DNA of 53,256 nt from Desulfobacteraceae bacterium (GCA_014237465.1 JABZFM010000027.1:1-53256); one strand, 5' to 3'. Positions 26,686-35,617 are shown, counted from the first letter of the stretch. Notes: a model not told the origin generated them from the sequence alone. Program-made: numbers and translations.

Positions 26686-26716
26686 TAGATAGAAGATGGA
26701 AGGTAGAAGGGTAGAA
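26686..26716 (+). repeat. Purine-rich heptamer repeat tract
   Basis: Ten bases after the tkt stop; AGATGGAAGGTAGAAGG units running into the terminator. Confidence 0.7.
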
Positions 26717-26754
26717 GACCAACGCCATTAACTTAATGGCGTTGGTCTTTTTTT
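26717..26754 (+). terminator. Rho-independent terminator of tkt
   Basis: GACCAACGCCATTAA, one base, then its perfect complement and seven T: a 15-bp stem. Confidence 0.95.
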
Positions 26755-26758
26755 AAAA

Positions 26759-26856
26759 GAATGTCGAATATCGAACAAGGAATTTCCAACCGAAGAAGTA
26801 AGAGATAATACATCGAAATTCGATATTCCTTGTTCGACATTCTGCGGTTCATTTTG
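26759..26856 (-). repeat. 98-bp dispersed repeat, better-kept copy
   Basis: The ends are inverted: GAATGTCGAATATCGAACAAGG and CCTTGTTCGACATTC. A decayed relative lies at 11642-11740. No coding capacity. Confidence 0.8.
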
Positions 26857-26933
26857 AAAAAATCTTTAAAATGGCACTGTGATCAAGATGCAAAGGTATA
26901 AGGAACACGGCAGATGTCTTTAATTGATCTTTT

Positions 26934-26962
26934 CCCCTTCAGCCTTCAATCTTCTACCTAAT
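26934..26962 (-). repeat. Heptamer repeat tract, reverse orientation
   Basis: CCCTTCAGCCTTCAATCTTC, facing 26686-26716; overlaps the 3' end of the next minus-strand gene. Confidence 0.65.
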
Positions 26963-28303
26963 CACCTCTTTAACCAGCTGTTTCAGCCTTGCCAGCTCAT
27001 CCCATTCAAACCCGGATTGGCGGCAGGGCATGATCGCATTATTGGTAAAGATCGGATCAGCAGCCAGGTCATACCGGGAGGCCGCAACAGCCGCCGCCCA
27101 CATTTTGGTATGCGGAATCGGCGTGTAATACGCAAGGATCGGCGTTATGCCGCTGCGCTTGACGGTTTTAATTGACAACTCCACAGATGCCGTATTTTGA
27201 CCGGGAAGCCCTACCAGCAGGTACGCCCCCACCTGCTCTTTTTGAAAACCGGCTGCCAGCAAGCAGGAAACCGCCTGGACAAATTCCTCTTCTTTTACTT
27301 TCCGGTCTATTTCTCTTTCCTCAAACTCTAATGTTTCAAGACCCAGGCGAAGGGTTTGAACCCCTGCGGCAAACATCAGTTCGGCAATTTCAGGCGTTAT
27401 TTCCCGGATATGAACCGCATTGGGCGTGTGAAACTTAAAAGACCGACCGGATTCAATAATCCGTTTGAACATCGGCACCGCATGTTTTCCCGCATTGACC
27501 AGCAAGGCATCATCATAAAACGCAAAATCCGTTACACCGTATGTATCCTGCCAGAAAACAATCTCTTCCACCACCCGATCCGGCTCCCTGAGCATGCGCC
27601 TGGGCTGCAGAATATTTGATGCGCAATAAGCGCAGGAAAACGGACACCCCCTGGATGTCAGCAGCGGGACATACCCGATTTTCCGCTGCAGGTCAAATGC
27701 CGGGTATGGATAGGCGTTTAAATTTCCCGGATCGAACTTCAAAGAATGCCGGACACCCGTGATATCACCGACCAAATCAAGGATTTGTGTCTCCCCCGGC
27801 CCGGACAGCAAATAGTCGGCCCCGGAATTTAAAACCGCATGGTCACGGCACAGGGTCGCATAAATACCGCCAAGAACAATGGGCACGTCCGGATAGATCG
27901 ATCGAACGGCATGGATGGTTTCAAAAAGCCCCGGATACCAGTAGGTCATCACGCAGGTCACCAGCACGATATCCGGCTTTGGCAAAGCGTTCAAATCTTT
28001 TTCAAACCACTCCGGCAAAATACCGTAGCGGGAATATTTTCTTTGAATGGATGCCAATCCAACGGGCGGCGGGATTGTTGTTTTCACATAGGGGCCCCGC
28101 CCATTTCTGGCCGTGGGGTCTTGAGATGTTACTGCATTCGGATGAAACCGGTCCTGACAATCCATATATGAAACAGAAAACCCGTGCAGACGGAGAATCG
28201 ATGCAATGGACAGCAGACCGATGGGTTTTGCCCAGACATCATAGGCGGCAAAATCATGGATCCAGGGATTAACGCAAAGGATATGTGGTTTTTGAAGTTT
28301 CAA
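26954..28303 (-). CDS. B12-binding-type radical SAM protein
   Basis: 449 residues. The N-terminal third resembles the Rossmann-like cobalamin-binding domain of COG1032 proteins (GLLSIASILRLHGFSVSYMD; VLGGIYATL), and the radical-SAM cluster motif follows: SRGCPFSCAYCASN, CX3CX2C. TLRLGLETLE and VGAYLLVGLPGQ belong to the barrel. The product is unknown; the family includes methylases and tRNA-modifying enzymes. The C-terminus overlaps a heptamer repeat. It may share a transcript with ahbB, which lies 170 bases upstream. Confidence 0.88.
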   Translation of the reverse strand: MKLQKPHILCVNPWIHDFAAYDVWAKPIGLLSIASILRLHGFSVSYMDCQDRFHPNAVTSQDPTARNGRGPYVKTTIPPPVGLASIQRKYSRYGILPEWFEKDLNALPKPDIVLVTCVMTYWYPGLFETIHAVRSIYPDVPIVLGGIYATLCRDHAVLNSGADYLLSGPGETQILDLVGDITGVRHSLKFDPGNLNAYPYPAFDLQRKIGYVPLLTSRGCPFSCAYCASNILQPRRMLREPDRVVEEIVFWQDTYGVTDFAFYDDALLVNAGKHAVPMFKRIIESGRSFKFHTPNAVHIREITPEIAELMFAAGVQTLRLGLETLEFEEREIDRKVKEEEFVQAVSCLLAAGFQKEQVGAYLLVGLPGQNTASVELSIKTVKRSGITPILAYYTPIPHTKMWAAAVAASRYDLAADPIFTNNAIMPCRQSGFEWDELARLKQLVKEVIR

Positions 28304-28324
28304 ACAATTTATATTGGATATATG

Positions 28325-28352
28325 TTAGGTTGAAAGTGAAAGGCTGAAGGAA
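28325..28352 (+). repeat. Purine-rich heptamer repeat tract
   Basis: TTAGGTTGAAAGTGAAAGGC; faces 28434-28464. Confidence 0.65.
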
Positions 28353-28433
28353 AAACAGGTCACTTCCCCAAAAAAATAGCTATATGTTTTCCTCTCGGAA
28401 AGATATAAATGCCTGCACCACAGTTTTTTTTAA

Positions 28434-28464
28434 CTTTCAGCCTTCGGTCTTCAGTCTATCTACC
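28434..28464 (-). repeat. Heptamer repeat tract, reverse orientation
   Basis: TTTCAGCCTTCGGTCTTCAG just past the ahbB stop region. Confidence 0.65.
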
Positions 28465-28471
28465 TGAGCAG

Positions 28472-28954
28472 TTAAAAATCAGGGTCATCATCAAAATACT
28501 GCATGGACGTTTTTTTAAGTTCTTTTCGGCTGAAAAGAATCTCATAATTATCGACCTTGGTTTTTTCAGAAATATTTCCAGCAATTTTCCGGCAGGATGC
28601 TTCATCAACGGCATGGACCATGGTATATAAATTATACGGCCAGTCTTTTCCCGGATTTCTTCGGTAACAATGGGAAACCTGATCAAATGCAGCCATCAGT
28701 TTTCCCACTTCTTCCACCCGGCCCTCATCAACTTTCCACGCAATCATGGCATTGGCGTTAAAACCGGATTTCTGATGACGAAGGGTGGCGCCAAAGCGAC
28801 GAATGATTCCACTGTCACAAAGATCTTTTAAAACAGATAGAACCGTTTCTTCAGCAACACCGATTTTTTCTGCAATCACCTGATAGGGGTGTTTTTCAAC
28901 CGGCATGTCTCCCTGAATCAACGCAATAATTTTTCTTTCCAGATCACTAAACAT
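28472..28954 (-). CDS. ahbB: Siroheme decarboxylase subunit (AhbB type)
   Basis: 160 residues of the Lrp/AsnC-like fold. AhbA/AhbB decarboxylate siroheme to didecarboxysiroheme in the alternative heme pathway of sulfate reducers and archaea. Diagnostic segments are GIIRRFGATLRHQKSGFNAN, VSHCYRR, WPYNLYTMVHA and FSRKELKKTSMQYF; these favour AhbB over AhbA. The partner AhbA and the radical-SAM enzymes AhbC/AhbD are not in the window. The protein has an N-terminal winged helix, but a role as a plain regulator is less likely. Confidence 0.88.
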   Translation of the reverse strand: MFSDLERKIIALIQGDMPVEKHPYQVIAEKIGVAEETVLSVLKDLCDSGIIRRFGATLRHQKSGFNANAMIAWKVDEGRVEEVGKLMAAFDQVSHCYRRNPGKDWPYNLYTMVHAVDEASCRKIAGNISEKTKVDNYEILFSRKELKKTSMQYFDDDPDF

Positions 28955-29085
28955 GACGTTTTCCTTGTGTCTATTCCTCGTATCTGGGGCAAACTTAGAA
29001 ATCGCTCAAATGTAGGATTTTTTATATACTGCAACCGGTAAAAGTCAAGTGATTTCAATATAAACGGATTTCAGCGGATCTGATT

Positions 29086-30180
29086 TCACTTTTTTTCCGG
29101 AAACAACTGTTTCACATCCGCTTCATTGGCCCGGCAAACCCCCCGCTCGGTGATAAAAGCGGTGACCAGCCTTGCCGGGGTCACGTCAAACGCATAATTG
29201 GCTGCCGGGCTGTTTTCCGGCATCAGGAGATGATCATGGCTTTTGGGCGCCCCCGGAATGTAGCGGACCTCATCCGGATCCCTTACCTCGATGGGGATAT
29301 CCGCCACGCCGTCTCGAATAGTCCAGTCAAAGGTGGATGAGGGAAGCGCTACATAAAAAGGAATATTGTTGTCTTTTGCCGCAAGGGCCTTTAAATACGT
29401 ACCGATCTTGTTTGCCACATCCCCGGTATAAGTGGACCGGTCCGTTCCCACAATCACCATATCCACCATGTTGTGCTGCATAAGGTGCCCGCCGGCATTA
29501 TCCGTAATAACCGTATGCGGCACACCGGACTTCCCCAACTCCCATGCCGTCAGCCGAGCACCCTGATTCAGCGGTCGTGTTTCATCCACCCATACATGCA
29601 CATTAATTCCCATTTCCCAGGCCGCATAAATAGGGGCGGTTGCGGTTCCATACTCAATACAGGCCAAGCTCCCGGCATTACAATGGGTCAGGATATTTAC
29701 CGGTTTCCCGGGTTTTTCACGGGCGATTTCTTCGATCAACTTCACGCCATGCTGTCCGATATTCTTTGAATTTTCAACCTCTTCTTCAGCAATTTCGCCG
29801 GCGACCTGCCGGGCGATGTCAACCCTTTGGAACGAATTCTTTTCCGACAGCACGGCGGTCAGCATCCGATTTACCCCCCAGGACAAATTAACCGCTGTGG
29901 GCCGTGCATTTATAATTTTTTTAGCCTCATTTTTAATATACGTTTCGTCACCATTATATTTGTCATTTTTTAAAGCGACAAAAATTCCATATGCGCCGGT
30001 CACGCCGATAAGAGGGGCTCCCCGCACAACCATCTCCTTAATTGCAAAAATCACCTGTTCAACAGAATTTAACTCCATATCAATCTGTTCATGGGGCAAC
30101 GCCCGCTGGTCAATGACTTTCACCACATCTGACTGGTGATCTATCCATATCGGTCGGAACCGTTCGCACGCTTTGTTCAT
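29086..30180 (-). CDS. mtnA: Methylthioribose-1-phosphate isomerase
   Basis: 364 residues. MtnA isomerises 5-methylthioribose-1-phosphate to the ribulose form in methionine salvage. The fold is eIF2B-like. Visible motifs: VVRGAPLIGVTGAYG, ILTHCNAGSLACIEYGTAT (with the catalytic cysteine) and IVGTDRSTYTGDVANKIGTY (with the aspartate). No other salvage gene adjoins. It is a monocistronic gene divergent from the rhodanese gene. Confidence 0.96.
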   Translation of the reverse strand: MNKACERFRPIWIDHQSDVVKVIDQRALPHEQIDMELNSVEQVIFAIKEMVVRGAPLIGVTGAYGIFVALKNDKYNGDETYIKNEAKKIINARPTAVNLSWGVNRMLTAVLSEKNSFQRVDIARQVAGEIAEEEVENSKNIGQHGVKLIEEIAREKPGKPVNILTHCNAGSLACIEYGTATAPIYAAWEMGINVHVWVDETRPLNQGARLTAWELGKSGVPHTVITDNAGGHLMQHNMVDMVIVGTDRSTYTGDVANKIGTYLKALAAKDNNIPFYVALPSSTFDWTIRDGVADIPIEVRDPDEVRYIPGAPKSHDHLLMPENSPAANYAFDVTPARLVTAFITERGVCRANEADVKQLFPEKK

Positions 30181-30293
30181 TTGGTTCTCCAGTTGACTAA
30201 ATTTTTTCTGTGTTTATTTTTAATTTTTACGATTTTAGTGTTTTTACTTTTATAATATGCTATTAAATGGTCCGAAAATACATTGTGTGGTAC

Positions 30294-30325
30294 TTGACAT
30301 CAATGTTTTTTTATTATTTTATTAT
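30294..30325 (+). promoter_or_regulatory. Possible promoter of rhodanese gene
   Basis: TTGACA is exact; TATTAT follows after 20 bases (TTTTAT at 17), so the -10 box is uncertain. Confidence 0.3.
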
Positions 30326-30375
30326 AAGGTTATATAAGCAAATTTATAACCATTTTTGATTTGAAAATAATTTTT

Positions 30376-30873
30376 ATGAAAGCACTCTGGCAAATTCCGG
30401 CAATTTTAGCGATCACGGCCTTCATCTCGCTTGGCTACAACCAGATCCGCGCCAAAACCCTTCCCCTGGTCTGCCCTTGGAGTGAAAGCATTTCCGGAAG
30501 CTCCTTTTCCGAATATGTATCAATTGTTTCAATTGATGAAGCCGCCGCGCTTTTCAGCAACAACGACGTTGTCTTTATCGATGCGCGTCCGGAATCTCAC
30601 TATGATGAAGGACATATCCGGGGCGCGCTCTGCCTTCCCTGGCAGCAGGCTGAAGAAAAGTGTTTTCAAATCATAGAAAATATCCCCCCGGATAAAAACA
30701 TCATTACTTACTGTGATGGGGCGACTTGCGATCTGTGTGACAAGCTGGCTGTATTTCTGTGTGATCTTGGTTTTGATCAGGTCCAGGCGCTGATCAACGG
30801 CTGGACGGTCTGGAATCAGAACAAGCTGCCGGTTGACTTGCCTGAAACGCAGCTGATAATGACCAAGCCATGA
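30376..30873 (+). CDS. Membrane-anchored rhodanese-like protein
   Basis: 165 residues from ATG 30376 (a TTG at 30361 is possible). An N-terminal hydrophobic segment (about 5-22) suggests a signal anchor with the rhodanese domain outside the membrane. The domain has FIDARPESHYDEGHIRGAL and the active-site loop YCDGATCDLC, cysteine-rich and longer than in standard rhodaneses. It is followed by a MauE/DoxX membrane protein; this pair suggests a periplasmic sulfur or disulfide role. Confidence 0.85.
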   Translation: MKALWQIPAILAITAFISLGYNQIRAKTLPLVCPWSESISGSSFSEYVSIVSIDEAAALFSNNDVVFIDARPESHYDEGHIRGALCLPWQQAEEKCFQIIENIPPDKNIITYCDGATCDLCDKLAVFLCDLGFDQVQALINGWTVWNQNKLPVDLPETQLIMTKP

Positions 30874-31112
30874 TGCCCAAACGAATAAACATCACTTCAA
30901 AACACCCGGATTCAAAAAGCAGCCATCCGGTACTTCAGTTGGAAACCGCTTTATGCGGAAACGGGAATATACTTTGCGAGATCTCCAATTCGGAACAGAA
31001 AACAATCTGTATGTTCTCAATAAATCAGGGCGTTGTAGCGGAGGCCTTTAGGCCTCCATCTATAATTGGCTTATGGAAGGCTAAAGCCTTCCGCTACATG
31101 GATCATATGTGA
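30870..31112 (+). CDS. Doubtful short ORF, 3' end made of a repeat
   Basis: 80 codons overlapping the rhodanese stop (ATGATG). The first 54 residues contain ALCGNGNILCEISN but match no family I know. The last third is translated from the palindrome at 31035-31097, so the original gene, if any, was cut by the repeat. Confidence 0.25.
   Translation: MMPKRINITSKHPDSKSSHPVLQLETALCGNGNILCEISNSEQKTICMFSINQGVVAEAFRPPSIIGLWKAKAFRYMDHM
31035..31097. repeat. Palindromic dispersed repeat
   Basis: GTAGCGGAGGCCTTTAGGCC at the left and GGCTAAAGCCTTCCGCTAC at the right; each arm is itself a small palindrome and the arms pair with each other. Confidence 0.8.
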
Positions 31113-31185
31113 ACGCACATTTATCGCCCGGACTTATTGAAAAGTTACAACAATCTAACCTAACCGCCCGAATAAGCAAGAAATT

Positions 31186-31653
31186 ATGAATACACCAAAC
31201 TCTTTAAAAATTCATCATATAATATCCATTATCGTTCGTTTTATCCTTGGTGCGATATTTATCACCGCCGGAATTCCCAAAATTCTGGATACCGCATCAT
31301 TTGCCGGTGTTATATATAATTATCATCTACTTCCAGATATGCTCATCAATATATTTGCGATTGCCCTGCCCTGGCTTGAAGTCATTATCGGCTGTATGCT
31401 GGTCATCGGTTTCTGGATGCCGGGGACGGTTATATTATACAATTTATTAATGATTGCTTTTATTGGCGCCCTTGTTTTCAATATCGCAAGGGGACTTGAT
31501 ATCAGCTGCGGATGCTTCTCAACAGACTCCGGGGATCTCATAGATATGGGAACGATTTTCCGAGATATTATTATCTTAATTGCATCCATGTATCTCATTT
31601 TTGTTGTGTTTATCAAAAAAATTACCAGTGACAACATTTTTGCAAAAAAATGA
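31186..31653 (+). CDS. MauE/DoxX-family membrane protein
   Basis: 155 residues with four hydrophobic helices (about 13-30, 48-68, 75-97, 125-147). The FILGAIFITAGIPKILD start and the DISCGCFSTDSGD loop with a Cys-x-Cys pair are typical of MauE/DoxX proteins, which supply reducing power or handle thiols in the periplasm. It probably works with the rhodanese 310 bases upstream. Confidence 0.85.
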   Translation: MNTPNSLKIHHIISIIVRFILGAIFITAGIPKILDTASFAGVIYNYHLLPDMLINIFAIALPWLEVIIGCMLVIGFWMPGTVILYNLLMIAFIGALVFNIARGLDISCGCFSTDSGDLIDMGTIFRDIIILIASMYLIFVVFIKKITSDNIFAKK

Positions 31654-31986
31654 TACGAAACAGCTTACTTTTATTGGGGAGGTAAAACAAAATCAGGGAT
31701 TGATACACGGCCAGCACTTTATGGAATCAACTGAGCGAACAAGATGCATACCAGTATCTGCAAATCTCTCAAAATATTATTTTTCAGGCATTGAGGGATG
31801 ACAAACCAACAGGTTTTCAAAAAAGAGTAAAGATCCGGGTCCAGAGGGCTCGGCTTTGTGGTACCCTTGGAAGGGGCTGAACACCTCTCGATAGCTGATG
31901 GAGCAGAGAATTCAGAAGATAATAGAGGTCAGGAGCCAGAAAAAAATCGGCACGTCATCATACCCGATACAACAGTTGCCAGTTGA
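31654..31986. other. Gene-free stretch with possible decayed ORF
   Basis: A frame open from about 31707 to 31880 reads YTASTLWNQLSEQDAYQYL and RDDKPTGFQKRVKIRV, gene-like but without start or known family; later frames are broken by stops. It is probably a remnant. The rest shows nothing recognisable. Confidence 0.3.
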
Positions 31987-33339
31987 CTAATGGTTCTCTT
32001 CATAAAAAAAATGATCATCCTTAAATGCCGGCTGTAAATCACTCACCCACTTGGCATTTTTATCATATCGGGCAAAAAAGGGTTTTCCCACCCAATCCGG
32101 GTTCCTTCCCTGCAGAAATTGCAGAACAAAAACTTTTTCTCCGTTTATTTCACTGATGCCCAGCACCTGGATTTTTCCCGGGTGCGCCGACATGCTCGGC
32201 CCCCTGACGGTTCGCGCCAGTCCGCTGACTTTCTGATACGATTTCCGGAATATGTTCCAGGCCTCTTCCAGGGTCACCCCAAAATAATGATGCGTACCGG
32301 TATCTCTGACGACAAACATATAATATGGAATACACCCCAATTCCACCTGCGCCTGCCACATTTTCGACCACAATTCCGGCTGATCGTTAATATGCTTTAA
32401 CAGCGGTGACTGGGTTCGAATCTCAGCGCCGATTTCCCGTATTCGCCGAATCGCATTTTTGACAGCTTCCGGTTCCATTTCCCGGGGATGATTAAAATGC
32501 GCCATAATGGATAAATGCTTTCCTGACCGGGTTATTTTATTTAACAGATCAAGCAGTTCTTCCGAATCATCGTCGGTTAAAAATCGGTACGGCCAATAGC
32601 CCAAAGCCTTGGTGCCGATCCGGATCGTCTTCAGATGCCGGATATTTGCCTTTAGTATGGGGTTAATATAAGTTGCAAATAATTTTGTGCTCATCACCAT
32701 GGGATCACCGCCGGTAAATATCAGATCTGTTATTTCCGGATGATCCTGAATATAGCTGACCAGCAGACGGGTCTCGCGCATGGCAAACTTGATATCATTC
32801 ATCCCGACAAACTGCGGCCACCGAAAACAAAACGTGCAGTAGGCATGACAGGTCTGTCCATGACTGGGAAAAAACAAAATGGTTTCTCTGTATTTATGCT
32901 GACTTCCTTTTAATTTTAAACCGTTATGAGACGGGATATTATTCTCCTGCCCGGCCGGATGGGGATTCAGTTCCCACCGAATTTTCATTGCGGCCTGGTC
33001 AATCTCTTCTTTGTCGGCTTTGCGCTTCAACAAATTCGCAATCGCTTCGTATTGATCGGGCTTAAGCATGTCTTTTTGGGGAAAATTGAGAATAAAAATC
33101 GGATCATCCGGTACATTTTCCCAATCGATCAACTCATTTACAACATAACTATTTGTTTTAAAAGGAAAAACTCTTCCAACAACTTCTATTGCTTCTATTT
33201 GTCCCGATGACAACCGGTTTACCTGGGGGATTTGCCGAAAATTTCGAAGCGTAAAAGACTTATAATGGGCAAATGACTTCGGTGTTAGGTAATCTCTTGA
33301 TAATACAGAACTAAGCGGACTTTCAAAAAATGTTTGCAT
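31987..33339 (-). CDS. KamA-family radical SAM enzyme
   Basis: 450 residues. Related to lysine 2,3-aminomutase: the cluster motif is CHAYCTFCFRWPQF (CX3CX2C), followed by LIFTGGDPMVMS and a C-terminal GPSMSAHPGK segment that could hold the PLP lysine. Lysine 2,3-aminomutase acts with AblB in making acetyl-beta-lysine, but no ablB adjoins and the sequence is divergent, so the substrate is open (lysine, glutamate or other). Upstream lies about 0.9 kb of AT-rich non-coding DNA. Confidence 0.85.
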   Translation of the reverse strand: MQTFFESPLSSVLSRDYLTPKSFAHYKSFTLRNFRQIPQVNRLSSGQIEAIEVVGRVFPFKTNSYVVNELIDWENVPDDPIFILNFPQKDMLKPDQYEAIANLLKRKADKEEIDQAAMKIRWELNPHPAGQENNIPSHNGLKLKGSQHKYRETILFFPSHGQTCHAYCTFCFRWPQFVGMNDIKFAMRETRLLVSYIQDHPEITDLIFTGGDPMVMSTKLFATYINPILKANIRHLKTIRIGTKALGYWPYRFLTDDDSEELLDLLNKITRSGKHLSIMAHFNHPREMEPEAVKNAIRRIREIGAEIRTQSPLLKHINDQPELWSKMWQAQVELGCIPYYMFVVRDTGTHHYFGVTLEEAWNIFRKSYQKVSGLARTVRGPSMSAHPGKIQVLGISEINGEKVFVLQFLQGRNPDWVGKPFFARYDKNAKWVSDLQPAFKDDHFFYEENH

Positions 33340-34017
33340 CTTTTTTCTCCTACCTCTACTTGTTTACCGGCTCCACGATTTCCTCAGCCCAAATTTTAAA
33401 GGACGCAGATCTTAAAACACTGCCCCTCAAACGGCATCAACTACAATTAAACAACAAGTAGAACCTAATTAATTTTTTATCTTTTATTTTTAACTTCTAT
33501 TTATACCAAGCATAAACCTATAAGTCAATGAAATAATATAACAAACCAATTGACAACATAAATACAATAAACTCAAGTGTTTACTAATTGACATTTTTAT
33601 TTAACTTATAAATCTTTTTTTATTAACAGACCCTTATCGTTATAATTAAAATAATATACTGTTTTATTTATATATTTTTTTAAAAATGAGTAAAGAAAAC
33701 CAAATAGTTTTATCAAAATATTCGACGAAAATATTTAAATTATACACCTTAAGCTTTTTTACTGGATTCGATAAATAATTTTAGAAAAAAGTTAGTATAA
33801 AATTTAAAACTAAATTTAATTAAAAAATCCCTTTGCCATTGATCCGACTGAAAGGGATTAAGTCATACAACACAGACAGAAATAAACGTAAATTTAGCTA
33901 ACTATTACTGTAAACCACCGCAAAACGTGATGATATATATTTGTAGAATAAATATACGACGATTACTATCTTATTATTATATTTACTATTTCCTGTTATT
34001 ATGATATTAAATACGTC
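33340..34017. other. Very AT-rich gene-free region
   Basis: No gene. Long A/T runs with several TTGACA-like hexamers (33550, 33588) that lack well-spaced -10 boxes. A weak hairpin AATCCCTTT/AAAGGGATT at about 33826-33859 has a T-run on the minus strand and might end transcripts coming from the acyltransferase side. Confidence 0.5.
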
Positions 34018-34137
34018 CCCGGAGAACTGGCCCGCTTCAGGCAGGAGTATGAAATAATGCGGATGTTTAAATCCGACTATATTGTCAAGGCGTACAGTCT
34101 GGAAAAGTATCAAAATACCCTGGCAATGATCCTATAA
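34018..34137 (+). pseudogene. Remnant of a hybrid Ser/Thr kinase gene
   Basis: An open stretch translates to PGELARFRQEYEIMRMFKSD, YIVKAYSLEKYQNTLAMIL, then TAA. LARFRQEYEI and VKAYSLEKYQN are the conserved kinase N-lobe of the large kinase/AAA/histidine kinase hybrids, the same class as 16183-21441, but this sequence is closer to the standard form. About 39 codons remain, without start or the rest of the gene. Confidence 0.75.
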
Positions 34138-34228
34138 AATTTTAAAGGAAAATCCATGCCATGACCGCCCATTGTTTGGAGGAAAGCAGAAAAAAGTGTA
34201 TCCAGGCCGGGATTAATATAAAAAAATA

Positions 34229-35143
34229 TCAGTTTGCCATTCCAGCCGTACGATCATTTTGCGCCAACTTTGTCAGGCAGATGTCCTTTTTTCCCCAGAG
34301 CCCGTTTAACCATTTCTGAAACCGGGACTTGAATTCTGAGTCCCTGAAATAGTCCCCCAGCATCTCTTCTGTAATCGGTATTTTCTCGATTCTGACAACC
34401 ACTTCACCCACTTCCCCACAAAAAAACGGCCAGATGGTTTTAGCACCCTGAGGATAATGAATGGTTACATTTAAAATCGTTTGCAGCTGTTTTCCCAGAG
34501 CGTCCAGGACCAGGGCGGTCCCTCCAGACTTGGGGCGCAAAAGATTTTTGTAAGGAGAATTTTGTTTTTTATGTTTTTGAGAAGTATACCGGGTCCCTTC
34601 CACAAAATTCATCACAGATACCGGCATGTTTTTAAATTTTTCACAGGCCTTGCGCGTGGCTTCCAAATCCTTTCCTTTGAGGTCTGGATTTTTTTCCAAA
34701 AATTCTTTTGAATACCGTTTCATAAACGGAAAATCCAGTGCCCACCATGAAAACCCCAGCACCGGAATCCAGATCAGCTCCTGCTTGATAAAAAATTTTA
34801 AAAAAGGAATTTTATTGATAAAAATCTTTTCAAGAACCAGAATATCGGTCCATGTCTGATGATTGGAAAGAATCAGGTAAGAATCATTTTTTTTCAGATT
34901 TTCATGACCTTTAACGTTCCATCGGATATTCTGGGTCAGATCAATAATTGAGTTATTCCAGCTGTTCCATGTATTACAGACAAAAGTTATGGCTTTGTTA
35001 AAAATTTTACGCAATACCGGCACAGGAATTAAAAATTTAAATATCCCGGCAATAAACAAGGGCATCATCCACAACAGCGTATTCAATAGAATCAAGAATA
35101 AAGTTTCAATGGCGCGAACTTGACCGAATACCTTGTTCCACAC
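34229..35143 (-). CDS. 1-acyl-glycerol-phosphate acyltransferase-like (YihG type)
   Basis: 304 residues. PlsC-like acyltransferase with NHQTWTD (the HX4D motif) at about 94-100, the EGTRYT block, and an N-terminal hydrophobic region (about 15-42) for the inner membrane. Most like E. coli YihG in layout. It acylates lysophosphatidic acid or a related lipid. The gene is alone between the AT-rich region and the tRNA-Asn unit. Confidence 0.87.
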   Translation of the reverse strand: MWNKVFGQVRAIETLFLILLNTLLWMMPLFIAGIFKFLIPVPVLRKIFNKAITFVCNTWNSWNNSIIDLTQNIRWNVKGHENLKKNDSYLILSNHQTWTDILVLEKIFINKIPFLKFFIKQELIWIPVLGFSWWALDFPFMKRYSKEFLEKNPDLKGKDLEATRKACEKFKNMPVSVMNFVEGTRYTSQKHKKQNSPYKNLLRPKSGGTALVLDALGKQLQTILNVTIHYPQGAKTIWPFFCGEVGEVVVRIEKIPITEEMLGDYFRDSEFKSRFQKWLNGLWGKKDICLTKLAQNDRTAGMAN

Positions 35144-35370
35144 AGTTGTCTCCTTTCCCTATGTTTAGCTGACTTTTTACCGGTTCATCTTATTTAAAAC
35201 CCTGAACTTGCCTGGCACTCCCCTGAATCAGAATCCATTAAATTCCAATATATAAAAAAACAGCATCAATGGCAAGAGCAGGTTACTTTGCGAAGCAATA
35301 ATAGCGCCCGATACTCCGGCTCAGAAAAATATATACCTGGTATTCAGTTTCCATTTGATCCCCTCAATGA
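35144..35370. other. Short gene-free stretch
   Basis: Nothing recognised apart from the acyltransferase leader and the tRNA terminator at its right end. Confidence 0.5.
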
Positions 35371-35407
35371 AAAAAGCCCCGCGCGTTTTCACACTCGGGG
35401 CTTTCTT
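35371..35407 (-). terminator. Terminator of the tRNA-Asn unit
   Basis: AGCCCCG and CGGGGCT stem; read on the minus strand GGGGCTTTTTT ends the hairpin. It lies 35 bases past the tRNA 3' end. Confidence 0.85.
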
Positions 35408-35441
35408 ATATATAAACCCGCCTTTACGACAGGATTGAAAC

Positions 35442-35517
35442 TGGCTCCCCAGCGCGGACTCGAACCACGGACACGGTGGTTAACAGCCACCTGCTCTGCC
35501 GACTGAGCTACTGGGGA
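35442..35517 (-). tRNA. tRNA-Asn (GTT), CCA encoded
   Basis: On the minus strand the acceptor stem is TCCCCAG/CTGGGGA, the D-arm GCTC...GAGC, the anticodon arm GGTGG-CTGTTAA-CCACC with anticodon GTT, the T-loop TTCGAGT, discriminator G and encoded CCA. All arms pair. A promoter (35630-35658) and terminator flank it. Confidence 0.97.
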
Positions 35518-35551
35518 ATATAAAAACTTTACTGTTATATCCTTACTTCTT

Positions 35552-35617
35552 TGATCCCATTGCTACGGTGGTTAATCCCGCCCTGCGGGACTCTGACGAC
35601 TGAGCTGCCGGGGATCA
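35552..35617 (-). pseudogene. Degenerate tRNA-Asn copy
   Basis: Read on the minus strand it starts TGATCCCCGGCAGCTCAGTC, closely like the 5' half of the tRNA-Asn next to it, then a TCCCGC-AGG-GCGGGA hairpin replaces the anticodon stem, then TTAACCACCGTAG as in tRNA-Asn; the T-arm is gone. The ends TGATCCC and GGGATCA still pair perfectly over seven bases, so a folded RNA is possible. It is the first element of the tRNA-Asn transcript. Confidence 0.7.

Noticed and set aside
33550-33610. Promoters with TTGACA in the AT-rich gap
   Set aside because: No -10 box at suitable spacing, and such hexamers are expected by chance in this composition.
35552-35617. A second functional tRNA
   Set aside because: The T-arm is missing and the anticodon stem is replaced; only the ends and the D-arm resemble a tRNA.
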